Assembly (NCBI GenBank): GCA_022925895.1
Contig: JAKSYS010000751.1
Coordinates: 1-27,584 of the forward strand
Direction of reading: 5' to 3'
Origin: Fragilaria crotonensis
Lineage: Eukaryota; Bacillariophyta; Fragilariophyceae; Fragilariales; Fragilariaceae
DNA: 27,584 nucleotides
Below the pieces are notes generated by a model, which was not told the origin of the DNA, did no database searches, and worked only from the letters and a program-made list of their open reading frames with translations. Within the stretch, counting starts at the first letter, position 1, and every line of letters begins with the position of its first letter. This document shows positions 10,135 to 18,570 of this stretch, in pieces. The position numbers and the translations under genes are program-made.

Positions 10135-12771
10135 ATGGCATCGAACAATCCTCAAACACGCAACATTCGTGTTTTATCAGCTAGCACGGGAGCTTGTTAC
10201 AATGTTGCGCTTCATCCTGCCGAATTAACGTGAGTTCAGGTTGTTCTTTCTCTCCGGGTTTCTTCGTTCGTGAAACATGTCCTTGTTAATGAGACAGTTC
10301 CTGTCCGTTTGAACTGTTGGTTGGAATTAAAGGAAACATTTTCGCTGCCCATGGTTAATGAACTATTCACCTACCGGTGTGAAGAATGTGTTGTGTGGAA
10401 CTGGTTGCTATCGCTCTTGTTCGACGGATTCTTCTGTTTCGAAAAGATACTTTCTAATCCTCGTTTGCTCTTTTTTCCATTACTCGTTTTTATTGTACAT
10501 GTGAAGTGTTGCAAACATTCGACGCCATTTAGCTGCAGCTATGCCACCATCAGATCAAATTCTATTGTTAGGTCCGCCATACAAGGTACCTAAAGACGCT
10601 ATTTTACAATCCGAAGAAATGTTGAATTCGTTGCGTCTCGGAGACATAGAGGATGACCCATCAGAGTCAAACAAGGAGTTATTATCCACGACCGAATCCA
10701 CTGGAGCGAAACGCCTCTTTCTCTTCTCCAAGCAAGCCCTTTCTCAACAAGCCCCGGACCCACCACCATGCGTATTGACCCCAATGGACATTACTCTACC
10801 CACGGAGGCGGGACCGAGCGTTCTGCAATTAGGTGCAAGTCAACAGCATTACTCTCCCCTCCACCAGGCGTTGGAGGTGTACGAGCGCCGATTTAGGTTA
10901 CATTTAGATCAGGGACGAGTTTTGGCGGATGGAGCGGATGTGCGACTTGCGGCTTGTCGAACTTGTGTTGCAGAACAAGCGGTCATTGCTAGGGCGTTGA
11001 GAGCGGCTGTTTCAAATCTTTCGGTGCACTTTAATGGGACTCAGCGCTTACGCTCGGAGTTTACAGCCGATTTTCAGAGAAAGACGTCTTCCCATGCCTC
11101 CCTATTGAGTCGCTTTGAGTCGCTGATGACTTCCTTGGGATCCATACAGCTCCACCCTTCGTTAGTGTCGGTTGCGAGAGCATCTGGTCGAGTCATGGAA
11201 ACGCTTATTGATACCGTACCAGTTGAAAGGGAGCGGGCGTGGGCTGCACAGTGTCAAATTTCACACCAACGATTAATGACCATGTTTTCGGAGCTGGAAA
11301 GTGGGTTTGCTCAATTGGGAACTACGGCCTCTCGAAAGGAAGAGGCAAAGCAGGATTTGGAGTCGGAGGAGGGAATTCAGGCTTTGTGGGGAGAAGTCGA
11401 AGGCCTTGGTCAACAAATACGAGACCGCCAAGCGCAGCGACTGGAAAAGTTGACCTCTGATCACGGTGAAGTTGTCAAGGTTATTAGGAACGCTATCGCT
11501 GGTGATAGTGCGCACAGTGCCTTTACTGTTTTGGAGGATATGTCGAAGGCATCCGTCGATGTCATTCCATCTATGCTGGAGGACGACTTGGCATTGAGGC
11601 AATTGATGGAAAAGCTGGCCGAGGCAAAGACTAAAACAATGAAGCGCATGAAAGTGCGACTGCGAGAAGTCAGTGTTGCGCAGTCCGGTATCCAGCGTGT
11701 CAATTCAAGTGTCGCGGTATTAAAAGATGCCATGACTCAACAATGTGAGAATATGGTACACTTGGAACACGTTGCGGAATTACCAACGGCGTATCGCGAT
11801 TTCATCAGTGAAATCCGCAGGCGACGAGCGTATGGAGGGGCAGTCACGTCCTCCGGCGCGGCAATGATGGAACGCCTGGCCTCAATGAGAGAAGATGAAG
11901 TAAAGGAGAGAGAGAAGTTCCTCCGTGGTTCTGGACGCCATCTAATGCCGGCGTTTTTTGAAATTTTCACCCCACTCTTGCGACTCCTCCTCCGCTGTTC
12001 ACACCTCAACTCCCAGCAATGGTTGAGATGGACACTTTGCCTGATATCGGTCCGGCAGATAATGTTGGTGGCTCTTCGTCCGCAGCGTCGCCAATGCAGG
12101 GTGGTGTCAGTAGCGCATCGTCGCTCACAGCGATAAGCCAACATAGGCCTGAGGAATCGGCTATCATGGCCACAGATACGCCCTCGAACGAAGATCTTAT
12201 TGTAAGTGCAGATGACCAGACTGACCATGAGCTGATTGTTGATTCGTCTGGAAACGCGACAGCAGACGCCGAGCGCAAGACGTTGGCCTACGAGAATGCT
12301 GTGCTGAGACAAGCGATCGAGCGCATGGGAACCAAATCTCCGCGCACATACATTGACGAGGCGAAGGATGCTGATCCGCAGCTTTTCGAATTGGAAAATT
12401 TGAGGAAAGAATTGGATGCTGCCAAGGCCGAGGCACGCAAAGTGAAGGCTGAACTTGCAAAGAAAATAGAGGAAGCCAAAGCGAGCGACAAGATCAGCCA
12501 CACCAGCTTTTCAGTTGGCGATTTTGCTCTTTTTATGCCCACAGGGCGCGGCTCTGGCGGCAAACGCACATACCTTGCTTTTCATACCGGATGTCCACAT
12601 TACTATTTGTCGACAGACAATATAAACGGTTCTCCCGACTTCGTGTTGGGCCGTATTGTCTTCCAGGAACCGTTGATTGCTGGGGATTTGGGCACGGACG
12701 CCAATCCTTACGGACTCCATGTTGGCACCAAGTTCTTTGTCAACACAGTCGAGGTTCTAAGCTCTCCATAA
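10135..12771 (+). CDS. ATG11: ATG11/FIP200-like autophagy scaffold, with hidden first exon and probable frameshift
   Basis: ATG11/FIP200 proteins scaffold the ATG1/ULK1 kinase complex and bind cargo receptors in selective autophagy. Exon 1 is 10135-10229 (MASNNPQTRNIRVLSASTGA), ending at a GTGAGT donor; the 277-nt intron runs to 10506. The join gives HPAELTVANIRRHLAA, then SDQILLLGPPYKVPKD, a ubiquitin-like start typical of the family. Next come KRLFLFSKQALS, a long helical middle, and the block FISEIRRRRAYGG...KEREKFLRGSGRHLMP. There the frame breaks: TPTLATPPPLFTPQLP continues one base out of frame, and this second frame runs to 12771. It ends in a claw domain (GKRTYLAFHTGCPHYYL, VLGRIVF, NPYGLHVGTKFFVNTVEVL). 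Total is about 786 residues if one base is missing near the CCCC at 11970-11973. An alternative intron from 11925 or 11928 to 12016 has a weak donor and removes the conserved block. Confidence 0.8.
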
Positions 12772-13156
12772 TGTTCGGTGTTCAGAGAGTTACCAACGTC
12801 GTCTAGTCAATGCTCGTAACTAGACGTCAGATGAGAGTGCGAGCAATATCAAACTTATAATTATCATAGAAAAAACTTTTGCTCAGTAGCCCTCTATCCT
12901 GCCTTGTGTTTCAAGTCAAATCCCCTCTTTCAACGTTCCTCATACCCGTAATAATGACATGGAAGGTCGAGACATGACAATCATCCCCGACATCAACAAC
13001 CACGCAAACGAATGCATGAGCATTTCAACTAGATTTCTTGCCATCCCACAAACCAGTATTCTCCAAAACAGCCAGCACATGGGGTCACAATCTCAATGTG
13101 ACACGCACGACGCAAAACGTGTCAAAATGTGTTCGCGTGCATTGTACTGTACCTGC
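12772..13156. other. Intergenic region between convergent genes
   Basis: This 385-base gap lies between the 3' ends of the ATG11-like gene and LSM2. It begins with an imperfect hairpin around 12800-12828 (CGTCTAGTC / AACTAGACG) that could sit in the 3' end of the ATG11 transcript. I see nothing else. Confidence 0.45.
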
Positions 13157-13606
13157 CTACTTTTTCGCCACAACATTCTCCTTGCGGCACGCATCTTGCA
13201 ACAGTTCGGTATCAACGTGTTCCGGTGGGATTTGTATGTACCGTACCACCGAACCTCGGACGAAACAATTTTGTAAGGTGCACAATTGCGGATACCGTTC
13301 GGGGTTCACCACCTTGACATTGAGTAGTTTGACGTTCAAATACTGGTCGACCGAATGGAGTGTACCAGTCAGTACGACATCATTCTTTAATTCGACGGCA
13401 ACTTCCTTTCCGACAAGAGTCTTGAAGAATGAATAAAAAATCTGTGGCCAAGTGATGCAAATGTTGCAATTGTTGTTGTGAGTAAGGAGGAGGATAGCAA
13501 AATGGTAAACTCCTTCCTGTCATCCGTCGAAAACGTCCTTATGAGCCATTAACTGTTCACGTTCCGACGCGCTGATTCGAGGCGATTTTTATCAATAACA
13601 TACCAT
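13157..13606 (-). CDS. LSM2: LSm2, U6 snRNA-associated Sm-like protein; start codon alone in exon 1
   Basis: LSm2 is a subunit of the LSm2-8 ring on U6 snRNA in the nucleus and of the LSm1-7 ring in mRNA decay. Exon 2 (13441-13157) encodes FYSFFKTLVGKEVAVELKND, then GTLHSVDQYLNVKL (Sm motif 1) and NCFVRGSVVRYIQIP (Sm motif 2), ending in a charged tail. No ATG opens this exon. Directly upstream is a CACAG acceptor; at 13606-13604 an ATG is followed at once by GTATGT. Splicing the 162-nt intron (13603-13442) joins ATG to ATT, giving M-I-F-Y-S-F-F-K and 95 residues, the length of human LSm2, which begins MLFYSFFK. The family call is very firm; the single-codon exon follows from the sequence but has no transcript evidence here. 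Confidence 0.92.
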
Positions 13607-13847
13607 GAGAAGACCGGGCGAGGTATCGAAGAGGACAGCGGAAGTGGATGAATGAAAGGCAGATGAGGGCTTGCGGCTCAAGATGCGGGGTGGTGTGTAT
13701 GGTCCTTGTTGTATGATAACTCCAAATCATATATATATGCATACCAAAATCGGCCAGAGACCATCAATGTTTTCGAAGGATAGGTAGACTTTAAATACCA
13801 TAAAAACAACACTTACGGATGACGTTTTGAACGTTGAAGCACAAAGT

Positions 13848-13927
13848 AAGCCCTTGGTCGCCGGTTCAAACCCGGCCTGGAGTATAGTCTTACTCCTGTA
13901 ACTCAGTGGTCAGAGTGGGGGTCTTAT
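13848..13927 (+). tRNA. Circularly permuted tRNA-Ile(UAU) gene: 3' half precedes 5' half
   Basis: The 3' half (13848-13884) reads: AA, anticodon-stem strand GCCCT (13850-13854), variable TGGTC, T stem GCCGG, T loop TTCAAAC, T stem CCGGC, acceptor CTGGAGT, discriminator A (13884). After 7 bases (13885-13891) comes the 5' half (13892-13927): acceptor ACTCCTG, TA, D stem ACTC, D loop AGTGGTCA, D stem GAGT, G26, anticodon-stem GGGGT, then CTTAT. Rejoined, this is a 73-nt cloverleaf with U8, A14, G15-C48, G18G19, A21, U33, TTC, A58 and A73. All stems pair except one U-U in the acceptor (6-67), with two G-U pairs in the anticodon stem. The loop becomes CTTATAA, anticodon UAU. The exact joint is uncertain by a base; A37 argues for joining after T36. 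A T5 run follows. A normal tRNA cannot be drawn, because each half lacks its partner on the expected side. Confidence 0.85.
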
Positions 13928-13936
13928 GAGAGCTTC

Positions 13937-13941
13937 TTTTT
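13937..13941 (+). terminator. RNA polymerase III terminator candidate (T5)
   Basis: Five T follow the 5' half of the permuted tRNA by nine bases. No run of four or more T occurs from the 3' half to this point, so one transcript could cover both halves and end here. GCTTC just before it (13932-13936) can pair with GAAGC just before the 3' half (13836-13840). Confidence 0.6.
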
Positions 13942-14946
13942 GCACACTCTGAGATGAATGCGGAAGCCAACTTGCATGGATCAGAGGACCGAAGGTAGTC
14001 CACATTTCTTTTTTTCATCATGGTTGTTACTTTAGAGTGTTATTAGATATGTTATTGCAGAGATGCGATGTCAAGGCCAATTTGTATGAACTCACGTAAT
14101 TCTGTGTCTACGCCAGTGCTGTAGGGTAGTTGCACTATGTTACTACCGGTAGTACTAGTAGACCGTACTTATACGGGTACTGAGTACTGGTAGTCTGGTA
14201 CTGTAGTAGTTGCTATCGGTGATGATTATAGCGTTGTATGTCATAATTGGCGTATGATACCTGGTACAAATCGTACTCAGCACTGTACTCAGTATCAGTA
14301 CTTAATATTTAATATTACTTGAAATACGTACACGTCATTCTCGGTATGGTCACGACACTATGACGTTTTCGTGACAAGTTGTAGAATTCTCGTTCTCACA
14401 TAACGTGTCGTGCGTGTGGTGGAGCACGACGACACACGGAAACTTGTTGAAGGGTGGCTCTTTCGTCAGATTGGAACTGTGGTACTCGTAGTACAGTACG
14501 TGTACTGGTGTCGGTCTGTCGAGAGTCGAGAGATCGATCATAGCGACAGATGAGTTGGTTGTTTTCTGATTCATTACCATTTCCTTTTGATTAATCACGC
14601 GTCAACACTCACATACCGAACATCGTGTCGTTGATTTCAATCACCAGAACTCACACGCAGTCACAGTGTTCCTTTTATATTGTAGTGTTGCATCGCCAGT
14701 ATCTCTCGTGATTACAGATTCTTTGAATTTCGCCGGGAACCAACTTGAAATCCTGCATGACATCATCGACAATTACTACAACAGCGACGAGGCCGTGTTG
14801 TTTCGGTTCGGATATTCTGTTTTGCAATTGAACACATCAAGACGCTGGACAAATCAAGAACACCTAGGTATTCACAGGCACTCAAAAAGAGAGAAACAAA
14901 TAGACAGAGACGGACGATCGCTTCGACTAAGATTCACATTGTCCTT
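13942..14946. other. Intergenic region between the permuted tRNA and the CCA-enzyme gene
   Basis: About 1 kb without a recognisable gene. Positions 14140-14310 form a dense GTAC-type repeat cluster with the 14-base palindrome at 14141-14154. The last 300 bases are the upstream region of the CCA-adding enzyme. The shorter stretch 13607-13847 holds the LSM2 5' flank and the presumed promoter of the tRNA (a TTTAAATACC sequence near 13790). Confidence 0.5.
14141..14154. repeat. 14-base palindrome TACTACCGGTAGTA, copy 1
   Basis: This is a perfect 14-base palindrome. An identical copy lies at 22259-22272 and a 12-base match (CTACCGGTAGTA) at 3940-3951. Here it sits inside a GTAC-rich intergenic cluster. 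Confidence 0.85.
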
Positions 14947-17211
14947 ATGGCTGGTATTGATCGACATCGTCGAAGGCAACAATTTGCTTCCCTACCCTTC
15001 ATTGTTTTGCTGGTTATCATGATTTCTCGTCTGATTCCATCGTTCTCAATGGTCATATCCAATTGTCATCGGAGGTCTGCGCCGATGATGATGGCCCTGG
15101 ACTCGAGAACATTGAGATTCTACAGCGGAGAGGATGGGACTGTTGCGACGTTGCTGGGGGAACGCAGACTGGAAATGGCGCATGGAACCACCAGCTCCTC
15201 CATTCAAGGCTCGCGCAACAACAATAACATCAACAACGAAAAATCAGGTACAAACTACAATATAGAATTAACTGAAGACGAGGCTAAGCTCTTTGAGCTA
15301 CTTCGCCAAGTCACGGCCGAAACGAAATTGGGATCCACCTTGCGAGTTGCCGGAGGATGGGTCCGTGATAAGCTCCTTGCGACTCCGGAATTTCAGCGTC
15401 ACCATCACTCGCCACCCGAGAAGCACAAGGCTGGCCGACTAGCGTCTAAATTCCATAAATCATCCCAAGGTTCCATGGGACGCCAGGGGACCAAACTTGT
15501 GATTGAAGACGACACTCATCAACCGGTGGATATCGACATTGCTCTTGATGACATGCTCGGGCGCGAATTTGCAGATCATTTGAACGAATATCTTCAGAAC
15601 CATGGAGAAAAGACAGTTGCGGTCGGTGTGGTCCTCAAGAATCCAGAAAAGTCAAAGCATTTGGAGACCGCGACGATGAAGGTCGGGTCTTTCTGGATTG
15701 ATTTCGTTAACCTTCGTGCAGAAGAATATACTCAAAACAGCCGAATACCCGACATGATGCGTATCGGGACACCCTCTGAAGATGCTTTTCGAAGAGACTT
15801 GACCATCAATTCTCTCTTTTACAACATTAATTCGCAACAAGTAGAGGATTTTACAGGTCGGGGTTTCGATGATTTGAAGCGAGGTGTTGTCGCGACGCCG
15901 ATGGCTCCATTGACGACTCTCCTGGATGACCCTCTTCGAGTTTTGCGGGCGGTGCGATTTGCAGCCAGACTCAGATTTGCCATGGATACTGCCTTGATTC
16001 AAGCTTCCAGGGATGCCAAAGTTCGCGATGCCCTCGCTCAAAAGGTATCTAGAGAACGCGTGGGCGGAGAGGTCGACCTTATGCTTCGATCGCCCGACCC
16101 CGTTGGAGCCATGCGACTTCTAATCAACCTCAACCTTGTCGAAACTGTCTTCCCCATTCGTGAGGTGCTTCCTGAAGAATTCCCAGGGGGTATTTTTATC
16201 TTTACAAATGGTCTGAATGTCCTTTCCACAACCTTTGACTATCTCTGTGACAACAAAAGGAAGCCACCGCTGTGGTGTGAAATAAAGCAACAGTCGACGA
16301 CTCATGGATTTTGCGAATCTACACTGTTGCAGGATGAAGAGGCTAGAAGATTACTCTGGTACGCTGCTTTCTTGAAACCCCTGCACGACTATTCTATATT
16401 GCTTCCCGAAAGAAAGCCTAGTCCGCAAAACGGCAAGAAAGCTAATCGTTCGATAATTTCAAAACTGCTTGTGGATCATCTCAAGCGACCCAGCCGTGAT
16501 GCGGATAACATTGAAAAGATTACGAGAGCAGCTGATGACTTCACCAAACTCATGGGGGCTGGCTTTGACCTCTCTGCGGAGTCAGTTTTGTTGAGTGGTA
16601 TTCGGGTGCATCACGATGTGGGCAGCGTCGGCGATGACTCTGACACTCTGTGCTGTCGAATGGGGAACAAGCTTATTGACAGTGAGACGGAAGACGATCC
16701 TCTCTGGCTGCATGCCATGGAATTCAGACTTCTCACTTCAAAAGTGCTTGGTCGTGTTGGTCATTTATGGAGGGCGGCGTTTGTACTGTCTCTGGTCGAG
16801 GAGCTCGTTTCTGCGACGGACGATGACTTGGAATACAGAATCGAAGGAGATGTGGTAAGTGAATGTCCTTTGGACCTCAACGGCGACGCTAGTTTCTTTA
16901 CGTGTTTCCTCATCGCATATTTTTACCATGTGTTTCAGTTTGAAGAAAGTCAGGAAGAAAGACGGCAAGGCATCATTGATCAGTACGACGCCTTTGCCGC
17001 TGCGCTACAGAAACTCGGTCTGATAGGCGTATGGACCCGAAAGCCGCTTATTGATGGCGACTCCATGAAGGCTGTGCTTCCCAATATCCCTGTTGGGCCT
17101 GGCTTCCGAGAGGTTATGGATGAACAGCAGAGTTGGATGACCACCCACCCTGGAGGAGGAATAGACGCCTTGTCGGCGCACTTGAGGGAAGTTTTTGCAG
17201 ACTTTGCATGA
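14947..17211 (+). CDS. CCA1: CCA-adding enzyme (tRNA nucleotidyltransferase), one intron
   Basis: The enzyme adds or repairs the 3' CCA of tRNAs. Class II poly(A) polymerase-type motifs appear in order: RVAGGWVRD (133-141), the metal-binding DIDIAL (195-200), RRDLTINSL (282-290), DDPLRVLRAVRFAARL (327-342) and ERVGGEVDLML. A GTAAGT...TTTCAG intron of 84 bases (16855-16938) is in frame and stop-free, so a naive reading keeps 28 foreign residues; spliced, IEGDV joins FEESQEERR and the protein has 726 residues. An unusual insert of about 45 residues separates the first two motifs. The N-terminus has a hydrophobic stretch (LPFIVLLVIMISRLI, 16-30) that may be a signal peptide of a plastid-type leader. 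Internal ATGs at residues 35 and 47-49 could give other forms, as eukaryotes must serve several compartments from this gene. Confidence 0.93.
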   Translation: MAGIDRHRRRQQFASLPFIVLLVIMISRLIPSFSMVISNCHRRSAPMMMALDSRTLRFYSGEDGTVATLLGERRLEMAHGTTSSSIQGSRNNNNINNEKSGTNYNIELTEDEAKLFELLRQVTAETKLGSTLRVAGGWVRDKLLATPEFQRHHHSPPEKHKAGRLASKFHKSSQGSMGRQGTKLVIEDDTHQPVDIDIALDDMLGREFADHLNEYLQNHGEKTVAVGVVLKNPEKSKHLETATMKVGSFWIDFVNLRAEEYTQNSRIPDMMRIGTPSEDAFRRDLTINSLFYNINSQQVEDFTGRGFDDLKRGVVATPMAPLTTLLDDPLRVLRAVRFAARLRFAMDTALIQASRDAKVRDALAQKVSRERVGGEVDLMLRSPDPVGAMRLLINLNLVETVFPIREVLPEEFPGGIFIFTNGLNVLSTTFDYLCDNKRKPPLWCEIKQQSTTHGFCESTLLQDEEARRLLWYAAFLKPLHDYSILLPERKPSPQNGKKANRSIISKLLVDHLKRPSRDADNIEKITRAADDFTKLMGAGFDLSAESVLLSGIRVHHDVGSVGDDSDTLCCRMGNKLIDSETEDDPLWLHAMEFRLLTSKVLGRVGHLWRAAFVLSLVEELVSATDDDLEYRIEGDVVSECPLDLNGDASFFTCFLIAYFYHVFQFEESQEERRQGIIDQYDAFAAALQKLGLIGVWTRKPLIDGDSMKAVLPNIPVGPGFREVMDEQQSWMTTHPGGGIDALSAHLREVFADFA

Positions 17212-17226
17212 TATCCTTTGTTGCCA

Positions 17227-18090
17227 TCAATAATCATAGTCACACGTTTCATTGTAGAAGACGCTCGCCAGTGCACCTGGGGCTTCAATGGCCATTTCTG
17301 CGGCCAGTTCATTTTCATGCTTGTGCTCTTGCCTGTCCTTTGCCCGCGACTGGAATGTTGGCAATCGTCCTCGTTGAACATTTGCCACTTGAAATTTGTG
17401 TCCATGAAAGACTCTCTCATGATATCCCGCCCACTGTGTCAAGTGATGCAAAGTGATGCTTAAACAGGATGGCACATCCAGGGGCAGATCTACTGGTTGA
17501 CCGCCAACAGGCGGGATTGCCACATGCGGTACATGAACAAAAAAATCGCAATGTGCGGCCAGCTCCATTGGAAGTCCCTTGTTACTTTTGCTCAAAACGA
17601 CACAGTAGTTACCACTACTACTTTGTGAAAGAAATGGCTTTGTATGGACCGGATACGACAGTGGCAAAGCTGCGCTGCGGCTCGATGGCGTGTTGTTCTC
17701 CTCCAAAGGACCTACAACTCGTATCGAATCATGTTGAATGTTGTGCGCTGATGGGTATCCTGCTGGACTGTAGGCCCCTGCCGCACCGACACACAGGAGG
17801 CCCATGAGTGTCTCGCAATTGCAGCCGCCATTTTCGTCGTTGATGGATCGTCGGAGATACGCCACGGCTTGATTCCATACTGGGAATGCCACAATATCGA
17901 CATGTTTCGATGCCCCATGTGATCCCTCCGTATTACACTTGTCGTACCCAACAAGAATAACTTGAGTGACAGCAAAGGCAGCGGCGCATCGAAGGATGGG
18001 ACCCAAATTGTTGGATTTCTTGGGATTCTCAATCAAAAGGAAAATTCTGGGAGGTAAAAGTGGTGTGGCTGATGCTTCATTGTCGCTCAT
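17227..18090 (-). CDS. SpoU/TrmH-type (SPOUT) RNA 2'-O-methyltransferase
   Basis: SPOUT enzymes transfer a methyl group from S-adenosylmethionine to the ribose of tRNA or rRNA. The product has 287 residues from the ATG at 18090; the frame runs further up only to a TTG. Motif 1 is ENPKKSNNLGPILRCAAAFA (21-40), followed by VTQVILVG. Later come VVLSKSNKGLPMEL (motif 2 region) and the C-terminal VHVPHVAIPPV...LDVPSCLSITLHHL, the SAM-binding trefoil-knot region. Motif 2 is atypical: SKSNKGL stands where many family members have GNEGxGL. The C-terminal 60 residues are charged and not conserved. The target RNA cannot be told from the sequence. The gene is tail to tail with the CCA enzyme, with 15 bases between stop codons, so the two 3' ends must overlap. 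Confidence 0.82.
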   Translation of the reverse strand: MSDNEASATPLLPPRIFLLIENPKKSNNLGPILRCAAAFAVTQVILVGYDKCNTEGSHGASKHVDIVAFPVWNQAVAYLRRSINDENGGCNCETLMGLLCVGAAGAYSPAGYPSAHNIQHDSIRVVGPLEENNTPSSRSAALPLSYPVHTKPFLSQSSSGNYCVVLSKSNKGLPMELAAHCDFFVHVPHVAIPPVGGQPVDLPLDVPSCLSITLHHLTQWAGYHERVFHGHKFQVANVQRGRLPTFQSRAKDRQEHKHENELAAEMAIEAPGALASVFYNETCDYDY

Positions 18091-18570
18091 ATCGTGGTTG
18101 TTATGGGTGTATTTATCTGGGGAGGATGCGTGATATACGTATGATCGGTTGGAGATATCTTGCAATGCCTCGATTACTGTGGGAACTATGCTTTCTCTCG
18201 ACTGGCGTCAAAACTTGGAGGGGTCCGTCGCCAAGTGTGCTGATCCGCCTTACGTTGGGAACACTGGTGATGGATGCAGTATTTCAAATTTCAACCGATT
18301 TGTGCTTTCTCGAAGTGAGTGATCGGTGATCGGTGATCGGTGATCGGTGATCGAACATGGAAGTGGCGCCATGATGGATTCAGAACGTACGACCAACTTA
18401 CGTTATTCGACTACTGTATTTGTACTGTTACCTGGTACTGTAGTACTAGGTACGAGTAGCGGTCCACTAAAGTACATGCATATTTTTATTTTTATAGAAT
18501 ACAAATATGTATGTGTATCATATCGTCACCCTAAGTTGTACATAGGATTGTGCTTGTACATACTTGTGTC
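18091..18570. other. Intergenic region between divergent genes
   Basis: This 480-base gap separates the SPOUT and prolyl-hydroxylase genes. It contains the GTGATCG tandem repeat (18319-18353) and GTAC/TACTGTA motifs at about 18410-18475. The open frame at 18060-18329 has no recognisable content. Confidence 0.5.
18319..18353. repeat. Tandem heptamer GTGATCG, five perfect copies
   Basis: Five exact copies of GTGATCG occupy 35 bases, each containing GATC. It lies in the promoter region shared by two divergent genes and is likely variable in copy number. Confidence 0.9.

Noticed and set aside
10270-10593. Open frame of 107 codons with hydrophobic content
   Set aside because: It lies mostly in the 277-nt intron of the ATG11-like gene and overlaps the start of its second exon in another frame; no recognisable motif.
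12019-12771. A separate 250-codon gene beginning at an ATG
   Set aside because: Its claw domain and the preceding frame are parts of one ATG11/FIP200-like protein, and the conserved proline-rich link lies in this frame just upstream of the ATG.
13038-13436. Open frame of 132 codons on the plus strand
   Set aside because: It is the antisense shadow of LSM2.
13942-13996. C/D-box snoRNA-like sequence (CTGA, GATGAA) after the permuted tRNA
   Set aside because: The boxes are in the wrong order and lack a terminal stem.
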